Source: an uncultured Roseburia sp.
GTDB taxonomy: Bacteria; Bacillota; Clostridia; Lachnospirales; Lachnospiraceae
Assembly: GCA_930989305.1 (NCBI GenBank)
Contig: CAKNLF010000002.1
Coordinates: 1 to 51,895 of the forward strand
Reading direction: 5' to 3'
DNA length: 51,895 bases
Shown here: positions 17,243 to 25,293 of the stretch, piece after piece
Layout: each line of letters starts with the position of its first letter
How positions within the stretch are numbered: position 1 is the first letter of the stretch
Notes under the pieces: model-generated
The model's database searches: none
Told to the model about the DNA's origin: nothing
What the model saw: only the letters and a program-made list of their open reading frames with translations
Made by a program: the position numbers and the translations under genes

Positions 17243-18481
17243 CTACTGACATATTTTTTTCAGCTCCATTCCCAGTTTCTGGATACTGAGCTGATGAACA
17301 TCTCTTAATATCATAATATTCATATCTTCTGCCCGCTCGCGGATATAAGCGAAATTCTGCTGATGCCTTCCGGCGTAATCTGTCAACACCAGTATTTTTC
17401 TGGCATATCCCAGCCCAAAACGTTCCGCCACTACTTTCAGCTTGTACAGCTCGTCCACAGACATATTTCCGTTTTTGCAGGAAGCAAAGACAGGAATAAG
17501 ATTATGCATCATGATCACGTCGATCTCATTTACTGTCTCCACCCGCTCTCCAGTATCGTGCAGAGCGCTGTCCCAATCCAGATAGACTCCGGACTTTACG
17601 TCCTGGAAAAACGGTTTCCCGTCTTCTTTCACAGATTTTGCTGCCAGGCAGACCGCCAGTTCCAGTATCATTCCCGCTTTTGTGAGACATTGTTTAATCT
17701 GTTCATCCCGAAACGCATACCTGTAGGCAGTATCTGTTTCCGTAAAATTCTGAATATAACCGCGTTCGCAGAGCTTTCCAAACAGCGGCTGGTGGATAAA
17801 GTCTCCGTCAAACCGGACTTCCGAATTCTTCCGCAGATTGACCTGAAGACTGTTTTCCTGTCCACCGTATTTCTGAGCAAGCTCCAGATTGGCGATCTGT
17901 ATGTTCCATCTGCCGCAGTCCCCACGGCACAGATTCCACATATCCCGGACTGCTTTGCAGAATTTCTGATCCCATACAAAATCTTCGCTTCCCGGCTGCG
18001 CGGATCCGGAATGGATCACAGATCCACCGTAAATCCTCACCAGGTTTTCCACGCTGAGCCCGGGCACTGTCCCGTCCCATCCGTGGCTGTTGTCTCCATC
18101 CATATCCAAAAACATTCCCGTATTCAGATTAATCTTATGTATCTGCACCCGGTTTGGGAAACGCTCATATACGATCCCCAGTGCTACCAGAACGGTTTCT
18201 TCTCCGCCGGTAAGATTAAATTCACACACTTCATTTTCCCGCAATATATCGCTCAGTACATTGATCATAAAATCCAGGCTGTTGGGGTTAATGGTCCGGT
18301 ACTCCACTTCCGTTTTCAGGCCAAGATCCTTCAGCACTTCCCTGCAGTATCCGGTAAAGCGCTTCAGTTTATTTCCCCGTGATCCCAGATATATGACTTT
18401 ATCCGGTTTCAGGTATAATGTCCCGGAAATATTCTCCAGAGCTTTATCATCATAGAATTCTACCAGTGTCATGTTCCGCAT
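17243..18481 (-). CDS. Card1/DUF1887-like protein: CARF domain plus PD-(D/E)xK nuclease
   Basis: 412 residues. Residues 1-130 resemble a CARF sensor (strands VIYLGSRG; NLTGGEETVLVALG at 89-102, the glycine-rich ligand loop). The C-terminal ~100 residues look like the DUF1887 nuclease: EIDVIM with Asp 321, PVFASCKNG with Lys 336, then DELYKLKVVAERFG. The usual acidic residue two before the Lys is Ser 334 here. Card1 from type III CRISPR systems is switched on by cyclic tetra-adenylate. No CRISPR or Cas10 gene is present, so the ligand may come from elsewhere in this island. It is the last gene of the island. The only clear ribosome site (AAGGAG) is ~30 bp upstream, with a GTACCTG/CAGGGTAC hairpin between it and the ATG. 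Confidence 0.85.
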   Translation of the reverse strand: MRNMTLVEFYDDKALENISGTLYLKPDKVIYLGSRGNKLKRFTGYCREVLKDLGLKTEVEYRTINPNSLDFMINVLSDILRENEVCEFNLTGGEETVLVALGIVYERFPNRVQIHKINLNTGMFLDMDGDNSHGWDGTVPGLSVENLVRIYGGSVIHSGSAQPGSEDFVWDQKFCKAVRDMWNLCRGDCGRWNIQIANLELAQKYGGQENSLQVNLRKNSEVRFDGDFIHQPLFGKLCERGYIQNFTETDTAYRYAFRDEQIKQCLTKAGMILELAVCLAAKSVKEDGKPFFQDVKSGVYLDWDSALHDTGERVETVNEIDVIMMHNLIPVFASCKNGNMSVDELYKLKVVAERFGLGYARKILVLTDYAGRHQQNFAYIRERAEDMNIMILRDVHQLSIQKLGMELKKICQ

Positions 18482-18533
18482 TTGTACCCTGTGGGAAAAA
18501 ACAGGTACTTCTCCTTTATCTTAATTGCGGTAT

Positions 18534-20123
18534 TTAATCCTCCTGCAGATTATAAATTTCAAACATGGTCTTGTACGTATCATCATCTTTGACTTTTTCT
18601 GATTCAGACAGCATATCAAAATCTACCAGCAGATTGTGTCTGTGTTTGTCTTTTTCCTTTTTGGGCGCGTAGTCCCAGTTGTACATATAATGATAACGCA
18701 TCCAGCGCAGGTGCTCGATCTCCCTCATGCGCATTTTCTCTGATTCCGGCAGTTCCTGATAGATCTGTCTGAGATAATCGCCTTTTTTCACCCCCTGGGG
18801 ATATTCCCTTCCTTTCATCAGGATCTGTTCCTTTACCTTCATATGATCGGCCTGAGCCACATTGGAGTATTTTGTAAAATAATTATTGGAATTCCAGTCA
18901 TCATTAAGCCACTGACATTGTATACATTCTTTCAATGATTTATGGCACTGACCCTTTTCCATTTTCGGACATCCGCCGTAACTTTCCGGCACACTCCTGC
19001 TGTAAGTGGCATGACACATTTTAGCATGGATAATCGTACTCTCACCTAATATCATTTCCGGCTCGCACATATGCTCATCTGTACCGAAAGGCGTGATTCG
19101 GAGTTTTTTTGTATCCCAGAGTGTATTAATAATCTGCTCATTAAATACCTTTATATATATTTTATTCATAAAGAAGTATTTATTCAACTCATTTAACACT
19201 AAAAGATTATCTTCTTCTTCATCATAGGCCAAAATAATACGGTCCGCCTGCTGGATCAGAGCTTCATTCTCATACCAGTTTTCCCTGTGAAAGATCAGTG
19301 AGTCTTTTCCCGGCTGGATACAGCGCTCGTCTTCCCCTACATTAGCAAATCGTTTCAACTTATAATGGAGATGCTGATATTCCTCTCTTTCCGCCTGGGT
19401 CCCGAATATATGATACTGCAGATCAGAGGAAATATCCCTCACGTTGATCATAAGCCCCTGGTTTAAAATCTCCTGACCGTAGTTTCCGAATCCGATGATC
19501 ACGATCACTTTTTCATTTTCCTCAAGAAGATTCTCCTTCCAGTACGCCCTTCCGCAGTTTTCCGCCATATTGCAGATCTGCAGACTCTGATCTTTATAGG
19601 ATCCTCTTGTTATTCTCTCTGTACATAGATATAATGTTTTTTCCGGATCTCCCATTAATTCCCTTTCATGCTGATGCAAAAACTGAAACATTTTGTAGTC
19701 GGTATCAAATACCAGAATCTGTCTGGGCGCTCTGAAAGAAAAGATGCCGTCTGAGATAATGGCTGATTTTCCGATTTTCTGTCCCACCATGGGAATATAT
19801 CTGCTGTCCCCGTGGATAGCTACCGCTTCTTTATTTCTCGCCCGCATCCGGTCTCGGAAATTCTGATAAAGTACCGACAGCACTGTGAACAATACCGCTA
19901 CCGTCATACAGGGGGCGGCCCACCTGGCAATATTGATCAGCAGATTCACATCTTCCTTGTCAACATTCAGCTGCAAACCGTACAGGCAAAGGGCGTCATA
20001 AAAACCGCTGATATAACTTCCCTTGTACAGGATGCAAAAACCAATCCCGCCGATTACAAAAGGCGACGCAATAATAGCCAGCCGCAGCACACGAAGCAGT
20101 CTTCTCCTTGTTTTTTCTTTCAT
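18534..20123 (-). CDS. Two-span membrane protein with TrkA-like nucleotide-binding segment and C-terminal RyR domain
   Basis: 529 residues. Two N-terminal membrane helices (about 13-33 and 64-86), then a cytoplasmic part with VIVIIGFGNYGQEIL, a GxGxxG dinucleotide-binding motif like TrkA-N/RCK domains, followed by ADRIILAYDEEEDN. A Cys-rich patch (CPKMEKGQCHKSLKECIQC) may bind metal. Residues ~466-520 match the RyR (ryanodine receptor repeat) domain: EIEHLRWMRYHYMYNW, then HNLLVDFDMLSESEKVKDD. Bacterial RyR domains have been proposed from comparative genomics to sense nucleotide-derived ligands. The shape suggests a ligand-gated membrane sensor or small channel. The start has GGGGAG, which overlaps the anti-sigma stop, so the two are tightly coupled. 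Confidence 0.85.
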   Translation of the reverse strand: MKEKTRRRLLRVLRLAIIASPFVIGGIGFCILYKGSYISGFYDALCLYGLQLNVDKEDVNLLINIARWAAPCMTVAVLFTVLSVLYQNFRDRMRARNKEAVAIHGDSRYIPMVGQKIGKSAIISDGIFSFRAPRQILVFDTDYKMFQFLHQHERELMGDPEKTLYLCTERITRGSYKDQSLQICNMAENCGRAYWKENLLEENEKVIVIIGFGNYGQEILNQGLMINVRDISSDLQYHIFGTQAEREEYQHLHYKLKRFANVGEDERCIQPGKDSLIFHRENWYENEALIQQADRIILAYDEEEDNLLVLNELNKYFFMNKIYIKVFNEQIINTLWDTKKLRITPFGTDEHMCEPEMILGESTIIHAKMCHATYSRSVPESYGGCPKMEKGQCHKSLKECIQCQWLNDDWNSNNYFTKYSNVAQADHMKVKEQILMKGREYPQGVKKGDYLRQIYQELPESEKMRMREIEHLRWMRYHYMYNWDYAPKKEKDKHRHNLLVDFDMLSESEKVKDDDTYKTMFEIYNLQED

Positions 20124-20129
20124 ACTCTG

Positions 20130-20777
20130 TCACTCCCCGGTCTTTTCTTCTGATCCTTTTTTCATATCCTTTTCCCCGCTTACCAGATACACGTTGCTCT
20201 TGCCGGGGCATACATGGTCAAATACCGCTGTATAAACATCCCCGATCACATGATATTCCAGCTCTTTTTCCACCCGCTCGCCTTTTTGATTTTCCAGTAC
20301 GGCCTTCATATTTGTCTCACCAATATCTTTTGGTCTGACCTGTATCTCTACCTGTCCCCGTTTATAATCAAATGCCGCGCACAGATCGTCTTTGTCCGGA
20401 TCTACGCAAAGCGTCTGGCCTTTGTCCTCCCTGACACGGCTTGTAAAGTGCCGTCCCAGGGATTCATTGATCCTGCTTGGTTTTAATGTGCCGCTCTTGC
20501 CTTCCCCGTCGTAATCGATCTGGAAGGAAGCTCTGATATTTTCCGCAAGCACTGCTCCGGTGATCCGGTAATCCGGCTCCATCTCTTCCATCCAGTCTTT
20601 CATGATATCGCCGTTTATAATATCTGTCAGCGCGTAATATACACCGTAATAAGGCCGGCATTTCTCACAGTTCATAATATGTTTTTTCAGCTCCATATCC
20701 TCTGCCGTCATTGGCTCATTGGCCAATTCCCTGTATACCAGCTGTTCAATCTCTTTCTGTCCAGGATGCATCGTCAT
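20130..20777 (-). CDS. Zinc-finger anti-sigma-like protein
   Basis: 215 residues. The N-terminus carries H33-x3-C37-x2-C40 (KKHIMNCEKC), the ZAS/zf-HC2 signature of anti-sigma factors. There is no membrane span, so it would be a soluble regulator. Residues ~90-200 are beta-rich (QVEIQVRPKDI, VYTAVFDHV) and may be a small carbohydrate- or ligand-binding-like sandwich. Its ATG overlaps the stop of the preceding sigma-like gene (ATGA), the usual arrangement for a sigma/anti-sigma pair. The zinc ligands could make it redox sensitive. The partner is inferred from position. Confidence 0.78.
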   Translation of the reverse strand: MTMHPGQKEIEQLVYRELANEPMTAEDMELKKHIMNCEKCRPYYGVYYALTDIINGDIMKDWMEEMEPDYRITGAVLAENIRASFQIDYDGEGKSGTLKPSRINESLGRHFTSRVREDKGQTLCVDPDKDDLCAAFDYKRGQVEIQVRPKDIGETNMKAVLENQKGERVEKELEYHVIGDVYTAVFDHVCPGKSNVYLVSGEKDMKKGSEEKTGE

Positions 20778-21715
20778 TTTTTTCTGTCTCCTTTTTTTCC
20801 GTTTTTGGCTTTGTTTACAGCGTTTCTGAAATCTGCATAATTCATGAGCAGCTCGGTCATGGTTGGGTCTTCCAGTGCTTTTTTGGCCAGCGCGTCAATA
20901 ATCGCCTTATTTACACGTATGCACCACTGGCTTGCGTCTTTTCTGTTGAATTCCTCTGTAATGATGATCTCCGCTACCCGGATCACATCCATATCGCTGC
21001 ACCGGTATGCTTTTTTCAGGTTTTCCTTATACCGCTCTCCCCACTGGTACTGGTGAGTTTTGTCGCTTCGGTTGTAGGTATCCAGAAATTCTCTGGAAAG
21101 TTCTTCGATATTCCTGTCGCTCATTTGAGCAAATGCCCAGTCAACTGCATTGTTTTTATTTTCGTCGCTGATAATATGGGACAGGATTTTCGCGTATCCC
21201 AGACACAGAAGCATATATGGTTCACGCCTGAAATCAAAAAATTCAGACATATACATATGTATGATCTTTCCGATCGTTTCAAACTCTTCTTTTCGAAGGA
21301 ATGCTTCAAAGGGATCGTGCTCCTGCTGTTTGCTGACCTTCACCGGCTGTCCGGCTTCCTCCATACTCTCCAGCGACTGGGTCTTGCTGAGTTCCTCGAT
21401 TTTTTTGGTCCCGTAACGTACAGTCAGCATGCGGTAGATTCCCATACAGTAAGCAAGGGTATCTTCCGGTTTAAACTGTTCGTTTGCCACCCAGAAGCCT
21501 TCTGACATTTTTCTGTATACCTGTACGCAGCCTTCTGTCAGGATTTCCTGTTCCAGTTCCCCGTCATATATCTGATATTCTTTCAACTGCTTTCGTATCA
21601 CGCCTAGAGCGTGTCTTTCTATGATCTCCAGCAGCTGTCCGCAGGCCTCCACATCATTTTTCTGTATCAGCGGATATAATTCTCCTGCTTTTTTCGCGTC
21701 TGTTTCCCAGCTCAT
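20774..21715 (-). CDS. Divergent sigma-70-like (ECF-type) factor
   Basis: 313 residues from the ATG at 21713-21715, which has AAAGGAG eight bases upstream; a GTG three codons earlier sits on the ribosome site. Residues ~20-110 fit sigma region 2: DVEACGQLLEIIERHALGVI, ELEQEILTEGCVQVYRKM (the D-x-x-Q-E-type core helix) and DTLAYCMGIYRMLTVRYGTKK. The C-terminal part has a plausible helix-turn-helix (VAEIIITEEFNRKDASQW) but is far from standard region 4. It could direct expression of this island or of a distant target, held in check by the overlapping zinc-finger gene. Alternative: a sigma-derived effector that no longer binds DNA. Confidence 0.7.
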   Translation of the reverse strand: MSWETDAKKAGELYPLIQKNDVEACGQLLEIIERHALGVIRKQLKEYQIYDGELEQEILTEGCVQVYRKMSEGFWVANEQFKPEDTLAYCMGIYRMLTVRYGTKKIEELSKTQSLESMEEAGQPVKVSKQQEHDPFEAFLRKEEFETIGKIIHMYMSEFFDFRREPYMLLCLGYAKILSHIISDENKNNAVDWAFAQMSDRNIEELSREFLDTYNRSDKTHQYQWGERYKENLKKAYRCSDMDVIRVAEIIITEEFNRKDASQWCIRVNKAIIDALAKKALEDPTMTELLMNYADFRNAVNKAKNGKKGDRKK

Positions 21716-21784
21716 GCCCTGCACTCCTTTTTCTCTTTTATTTTTCCTGCTCTGTGTTTATATGCATTCCGGACAGATAATTCT

Positions 21785-22618
21785 TCACTGTTTTTGCATT
21801 TTCGCCATATTCCAGAGTCTTTTTCCTTCTTCTCCGGCCTGGCCCGAAAGGGCTTTTTCTTCCAGGCTTTGGATCAGGGATACTACCCACTTGCGGTTAT
21901 CCCCTTTTTTGTCTCTTCTGACGATGCCTTCAATCTCATTTTTAAATTTCGCGGTAAGGTACATAGCTTCCAGAGGATCTTTCAATTCCGCCCACGCCGT
22001 CAGCACCATAGGCAGAGAGTAATCAATGATCTGCTGGGAAACTTTGTCAATGTTCTCCATGATAAATTTTCCGTATTTCAGGTACTCGTCCCACTGGCCT
22101 GCCGCTCGTAACAATTCAGAGGCTTCTCCGAAAATTTCCCAAGTGAGCAGAAAGTCCGGCACAATACCCAGGAATTCCTCCCAGATGTGCGCAAGATTCG
22201 TTACTACCGGCTCCAGAGAATAGTTTTTTTCATAAAAATTCTGCACCAGGTTGCGGACCCGGTATATAAGTGCCAGGGATCTTTTCTGGTATTTGTCTCT
22301 GCGTTTGTACAGACTGGCAAAGTACTCCAAGCCGTTGCTCACTTTCTGATTCAGTCTTTCTTCATAGATCCTCCGGTATTCTCTTCTGACGATAAATAAA
22401 TCTGTTTCTTTAAAATCCTCCCTGGCACGATAGCATTTCCCCGCCAGATCCATAGCATGATCCAGCATCCATTTATTGTTCATATCCAGCGAGATGCTCA
22501 GCAGTTCGCAGCATTTGGCCCCCCAGAGGCTGTAATTCTCCCGGCTTCTTAAGGCCGCCTGCAGCTCTTTGATTATTTTATCCATTTCCGCACAATTTCG
22601 TATTATGTTTCTGTCCAT
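21785..22618 (-). CDS. Uncharacterised helical protein of the island
   Basis: Not recognised. 277 residues, almost entirely alpha-helical in appearance, rich in Arg, Glu, Leu, Tyr and Trp, without signal peptide or membrane span. Pairs of amphipathic helices (for example SRENYSLWGAKCCELL, and HAMDLAGKCYRARED) could be TPR-like. It lies between the VirD4-like ATPase (29 bp upstream) and the sigma-like factor (about 70 bp downstream) and is probably a scaffold or adaptor of the same system. Start ATG with GGGAAGAAT in front. Confidence 0.7.
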   Translation of the reverse strand: MDRNIIRNCAEMDKIIKELQAALRSRENYSLWGAKCCELLSISLDMNNKWMLDHAMDLAGKCYRAREDFKETDLFIVRREYRRIYEERLNQKVSNGLEYFASLYKRRDKYQKRSLALIYRVRNLVQNFYEKNYSLEPVVTNLAHIWEEFLGIVPDFLLTWEIFGEASELLRAAGQWDEYLKYGKFIMENIDKVSQQIIDYSLPMVLTAWAELKDPLEAMYLTAKFKNEIEGIVRRDKKGDNRKWVVSLIQSLEEKALSGQAGEEGKRLWNMAKMQKQ

Positions 22619-22647
22619 ATTCTTCCCATCAACTTTCCTGTTTGTAC

Positions 22648-24285
22648 TTACTCGGTAAAAGGCACATCATCATCGTCATACGGCATCTCGGTGTCTTCCA
22701 GAAGCCGGATCAGATCCTGCAGTCTGGCCGCAGCCAGATCCAGAGCTTCATCCTTGTTCAGCGTCCGGTATTCTTCCGGTATCTTTTCTTCTTCCTCATA
22801 GAAAAGCTCCTCCTGCATGCCGGATTCCAGCTCGCTTGCAAGCATGTTCAGGTCAAACATGGCAACGTGGACTTTTTCCCCGTTTTCCGGCAACTCCGGC
22901 GCTTTCGCGTAGGCAAATGCATAATCGCTGATATCGGGCATTTCTGTCAAAAGGGGGTAATGTCTTGCCGCCAGGATCAGGGCTTCTCCCTTTTTCTTGC
23001 TCAGATGCAGCAGCTGGGAGGGAGCGATCAGCGGCCGGATCTGCCCGCCTGTTGTATATACGTTTCCGCACAGGTTGCTGATCTCTGTCAGATGATCAAA
23101 TTCTTTGGAATTGAGATAGATCCAGTTTTCACAGTTGCTGGTAAGGGTCCGCGCGTTTTCCCCGTACAGTTTTTCCAGCTGATGGAAGCTCTGCACCACA
23201 AGGAAAAATCGCATGTTCCGGCTTCTTGCCGCTGTGATCATGGCGTCCATATCCGGTATGGCCGGAATATTGGCAAATTCATCCAGGACAAAATTCACCC
23301 TTCTGGAAAGCCGTATATCCGGCGTCAGCTGAGCTTCCTGTATCATTGTTTCATAACACTGTTTGATAAAAAGCGTAGCCAGGAAATGATAGGTGCTCTT
23401 TTCATCCGGGATCATAACATATACCGCCGTTTTTTCTCTGCCGATGGCCCGCATATCAAAATCATTGCCTGCCATCATTGTGATCAGTTTTTTCTGAATG
23501 GCAAAAATACGGATCATGGCGTGCAGGGAACTCATAATGCTGTCTTTTGTTTTTTCCGCGGATATGATCACGCCGGCCAGGTTCATGCCCGCTATGGATT
23601 CCGGATTGATATAGGAGGCGATCTCATACAGCTTATTGGAGTTGATCGGTTTGCCGTACTCCCCGCACATTTTTACAAAGCTTCCCATATTGATCTCTTC
23701 CGGCCGTCCCGTTTCAAACAGGATCAAAAGCAGCGCCAGCGCCAGGGAATTGGCCTGCTGGATCCAGAAAATATCCTTTGTCCGTTCCATGGAATCCGCG
23801 CTGATGCTGGCCAGCAGGTCATTGAGCATGCCGATGGCATCATCTTTCTGGCCGTTTTGATACAGCTCGTAGGGGATCTGCAGAGGATTCCATCTGTGTG
23901 AACGGGTAAAATCTCTGAAGTTGAGCGCCAGCACTTTAAACCCATTGGCTTTGGCTGTTCCTGCGGTCTGCTGGTACAGCTCCCCTTTGGGGTCTGTCAC
24001 CACATAAGACTCTCCCGCATTGGCCATCATCTGGATCATGGGCATAACAAACAGCCGGCTCTTTTTGGATCCGGTTGCGCCGAACAAAAGGGTGTGGTGA
24101 TCCTGATGATCCACATAAGCCACTCTGCCGTCGCAAAGCAGGGGGATCCCGGCTGTCTGATAAGGAGGTTTGTCGATTTCGATGGGCACGGTATCCGCCA
24201 TGATCTCTTCCGGTTCCGCCCATCTGCTTTCTTCATACGGAGCCTGATAACGTTCATATCTGTATGTTTCCTTTATATCTTTCAT
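22648..24285 (-). CDS. VirD4/TraG-like coupling ATPase without conjugation partners
   Basis: 545 residues. It has the TraG/VirD4 fold: HTLLFGATGSKKS (69-76 is the P-loop), DPKGELY (98-104), NPLQ, and Walker B NFVLDEFANIP (331-341), followed by SRNMRFFLVVQSFHQL, the usual sensor/Gln segment. There are no N-terminal membrane helices. The P-loop is altered: Lys 74 replaces the Gly of GxxGxGKS, read directly from codons TCC AAA AAG AGC. No relaxase, VirB4 or pilus gene is nearby, so this is not a conjugative element but a hexameric motor recruited to another job. It overlaps the AAA gene by four bases (ATGA). Confidence 0.88.
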   Translation of the reverse strand: MKDIKETYRYERYQAPYEESRWAEPEEIMADTVPIEIDKPPYQTAGIPLLCDGRVAYVDHQDHHTLLFGATGSKKSRLFVMPMIQMMANAGESYVVTDPKGELYQQTAGTAKANGFKVLALNFRDFTRSHRWNPLQIPYELYQNGQKDDAIGMLNDLLASISADSMERTKDIFWIQQANSLALALLLILFETGRPEEINMGSFVKMCGEYGKPINSNKLYEIASYINPESIAGMNLAGVIISAEKTKDSIMSSLHAMIRIFAIQKKLITMMAGNDFDMRAIGREKTAVYVMIPDEKSTYHFLATLFIKQCYETMIQEAQLTPDIRLSRRVNFVLDEFANIPAIPDMDAMITAARSRNMRFFLVVQSFHQLEKLYGENARTLTSNCENWIYLNSKEFDHLTEISNLCGNVYTTGGQIRPLIAPSQLLHLSKKKGEALILAARHYPLLTEMPDISDYAFAYAKAPELPENGEKVHVAMFDLNMLASELESGMQEELFYEEEEKIPEEYRTLNKDEALDLAAARLQDLIRLLEDTEMPYDDDDVPFTE

Positions 24286-25166
24286 TCCTCTGCGCCCTCC
24301 TGCTTTTCATAGGAAAAACCGATCTTCTGTTTTTTGGATACGGTTTCCATATAATTTTTTGTATAGTCTCCATCCGCTCCATAGGCGGACAGCATCTCCC
24401 CTGTGATGACCTTGGACACCAGCCTGCGCTGGCTGTACAGCTCATAGATCATTTCCTGAGCCATCAGGTTCAGGGTATTATAGCCTTCAAAATGACTGCT
24501 GTCTTTCAGGGCATGTATGGTATCTTTTAAGATCTTTCCCGCTTCCTCATCGATCTGGATGCCGTAGGCTTTGCATTTCTTTTCCAGGTATCCGTAGAGC
24601 ACATCCGCCTGGGGCAGCCGGATCTCTACGGTTTTGATCCGCAGATGATAAGCGATCTGTTTTTTCATGATCCTGGCCTGTTCTTCATCCACATCGGCAA
24701 TGAGGACGATCAGCCAGTCTTTTGTATTTTCCGCCAGAAATTCCAGAAAACTGTACATATATTTTTCGTGCATATGCCCTGCCCAGGCGGATATATGTAC
24801 AGCCAGGATCCCCCGAAACCGCTGCCGGTATCCCGCTTCGTAAGAGATCCGCTCAATGAGCCGGCTCAGTTCACGGAACGGTTCCCCTTTGGGGCAGTAG
24901 CCCAGTTCAAATTCAATGACTTTTTTATTTCCGGTAAAGGACATGATTTCCCTCTCTTCCAGATAGTTGGCCATCAGGTTCAGCAGCATTGATTTTCCGC
25001 TGCCCGCCTGAGCGATCCAGAAATAATCCGGCAGCAGGATTTCCTGTTCCGGCGGGAACTGGCCGATATTTTCCGCCAGTATCTCCCAGTGCCGAATCTC
25101 TTCTCTCATATCCTCCATTCCGTTCAGTTCCATGATCTGATCATAATATCGATTTTCCCTCTCCAT
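24282..25166 (-). CDS. AAA-type P-loop ATPase
   Basis: 294 residues. Walker A is AQAGSGKSML (around residues 52-61), followed by LLNLMANYLEERE. A probable Walker B strand is DWLIVLIADVDEEQA with acidic residues. After it come a helical lid (DVLYGYLEKKCKAYGIQ, EEAGKILKDTI) and a basic C-terminus. The small lid and the N-terminal MEDMREEI helix recall CbxX/CfxQ-type AAA+ proteins, but I cannot fix the subfamily. It is the first gene after a terminator-like hairpin and heads the lower half of the island. Translationally coupled to the VirD4-like gene; the two ATPases may act together. Start: AAAGGTGACAAGCT before the ATG. Confidence 0.82.
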   Translation of the reverse strand: MERENRYYDQIMELNGMEDMREEIRHWEILAENIGQFPPEQEILLPDYFWIAQAGSGKSMLLNLMANYLEEREIMSFTGNKKVIEFELGYCPKGEPFRELSRLIERISYEAGYRQRFRGILAVHISAWAGHMHEKYMYSFLEFLAENTKDWLIVLIADVDEEQARIMKKQIAYHLRIKTVEIRLPQADVLYGYLEKKCKAYGIQIDEEAGKILKDTIHALKDSSHFEGYNTLNLMAQEMIYELYSQRRLVSKVITGEMLSAYGADGDYTKNYMETVSKKQKIGFSYEKQEGAEE

Positions 25167-25221
25167 AGCTTGTCACCTTTCGTTTGTTTTTTCTTAATTT
25201 TATCTTTGTCCTGTTACAGCA

Positions 25222-25279
25222 CAAAAGGGAGACCGAAAAGCGCTGTTTTCTGCAAACAGATCGTCTTTTCCGGTTTCCC
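25222..25279 (-). terminator. Terminator-like hairpin inside the island
   Basis: In the 127-bp gap after the STAND-like gene, arms starting GGGA (25227) and ending TCCC (25279) form a long imperfect stem: ACCG, AAAA, CG and TGTTT blocks pair with their complements around a short loop. On the minus strand the stem runs into CCCTTTTG. It would separate the TIR/asparaginase/STAND unit from the AAA/VirD4/sigma/RyR/Card1 unit. A TAAAAT box follows but no good -35 element is visible. Confidence 0.6.
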
Positions 25280-25293
25280 TTAATCTATTTTCT

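Noticed and set aside
17243..18481. Type III CRISPR association of the Card1-like gene
   Set aside because: No Cas gene, repeat array or Cas10-like protein anywhere in the window.
22642..23901. 419-codon plus-strand frame opposite the VirD4-like gene
   Set aside because: Antisense shadow; the minus frame carries complete TraG motifs.
22648..24285. Conjugative or integrative element suggested by the TraG/VirD4-like gene
   Set aside because: No relaxase, VirB4, integrase, oriT-like repeats or attachment sites in the island or at its borders.
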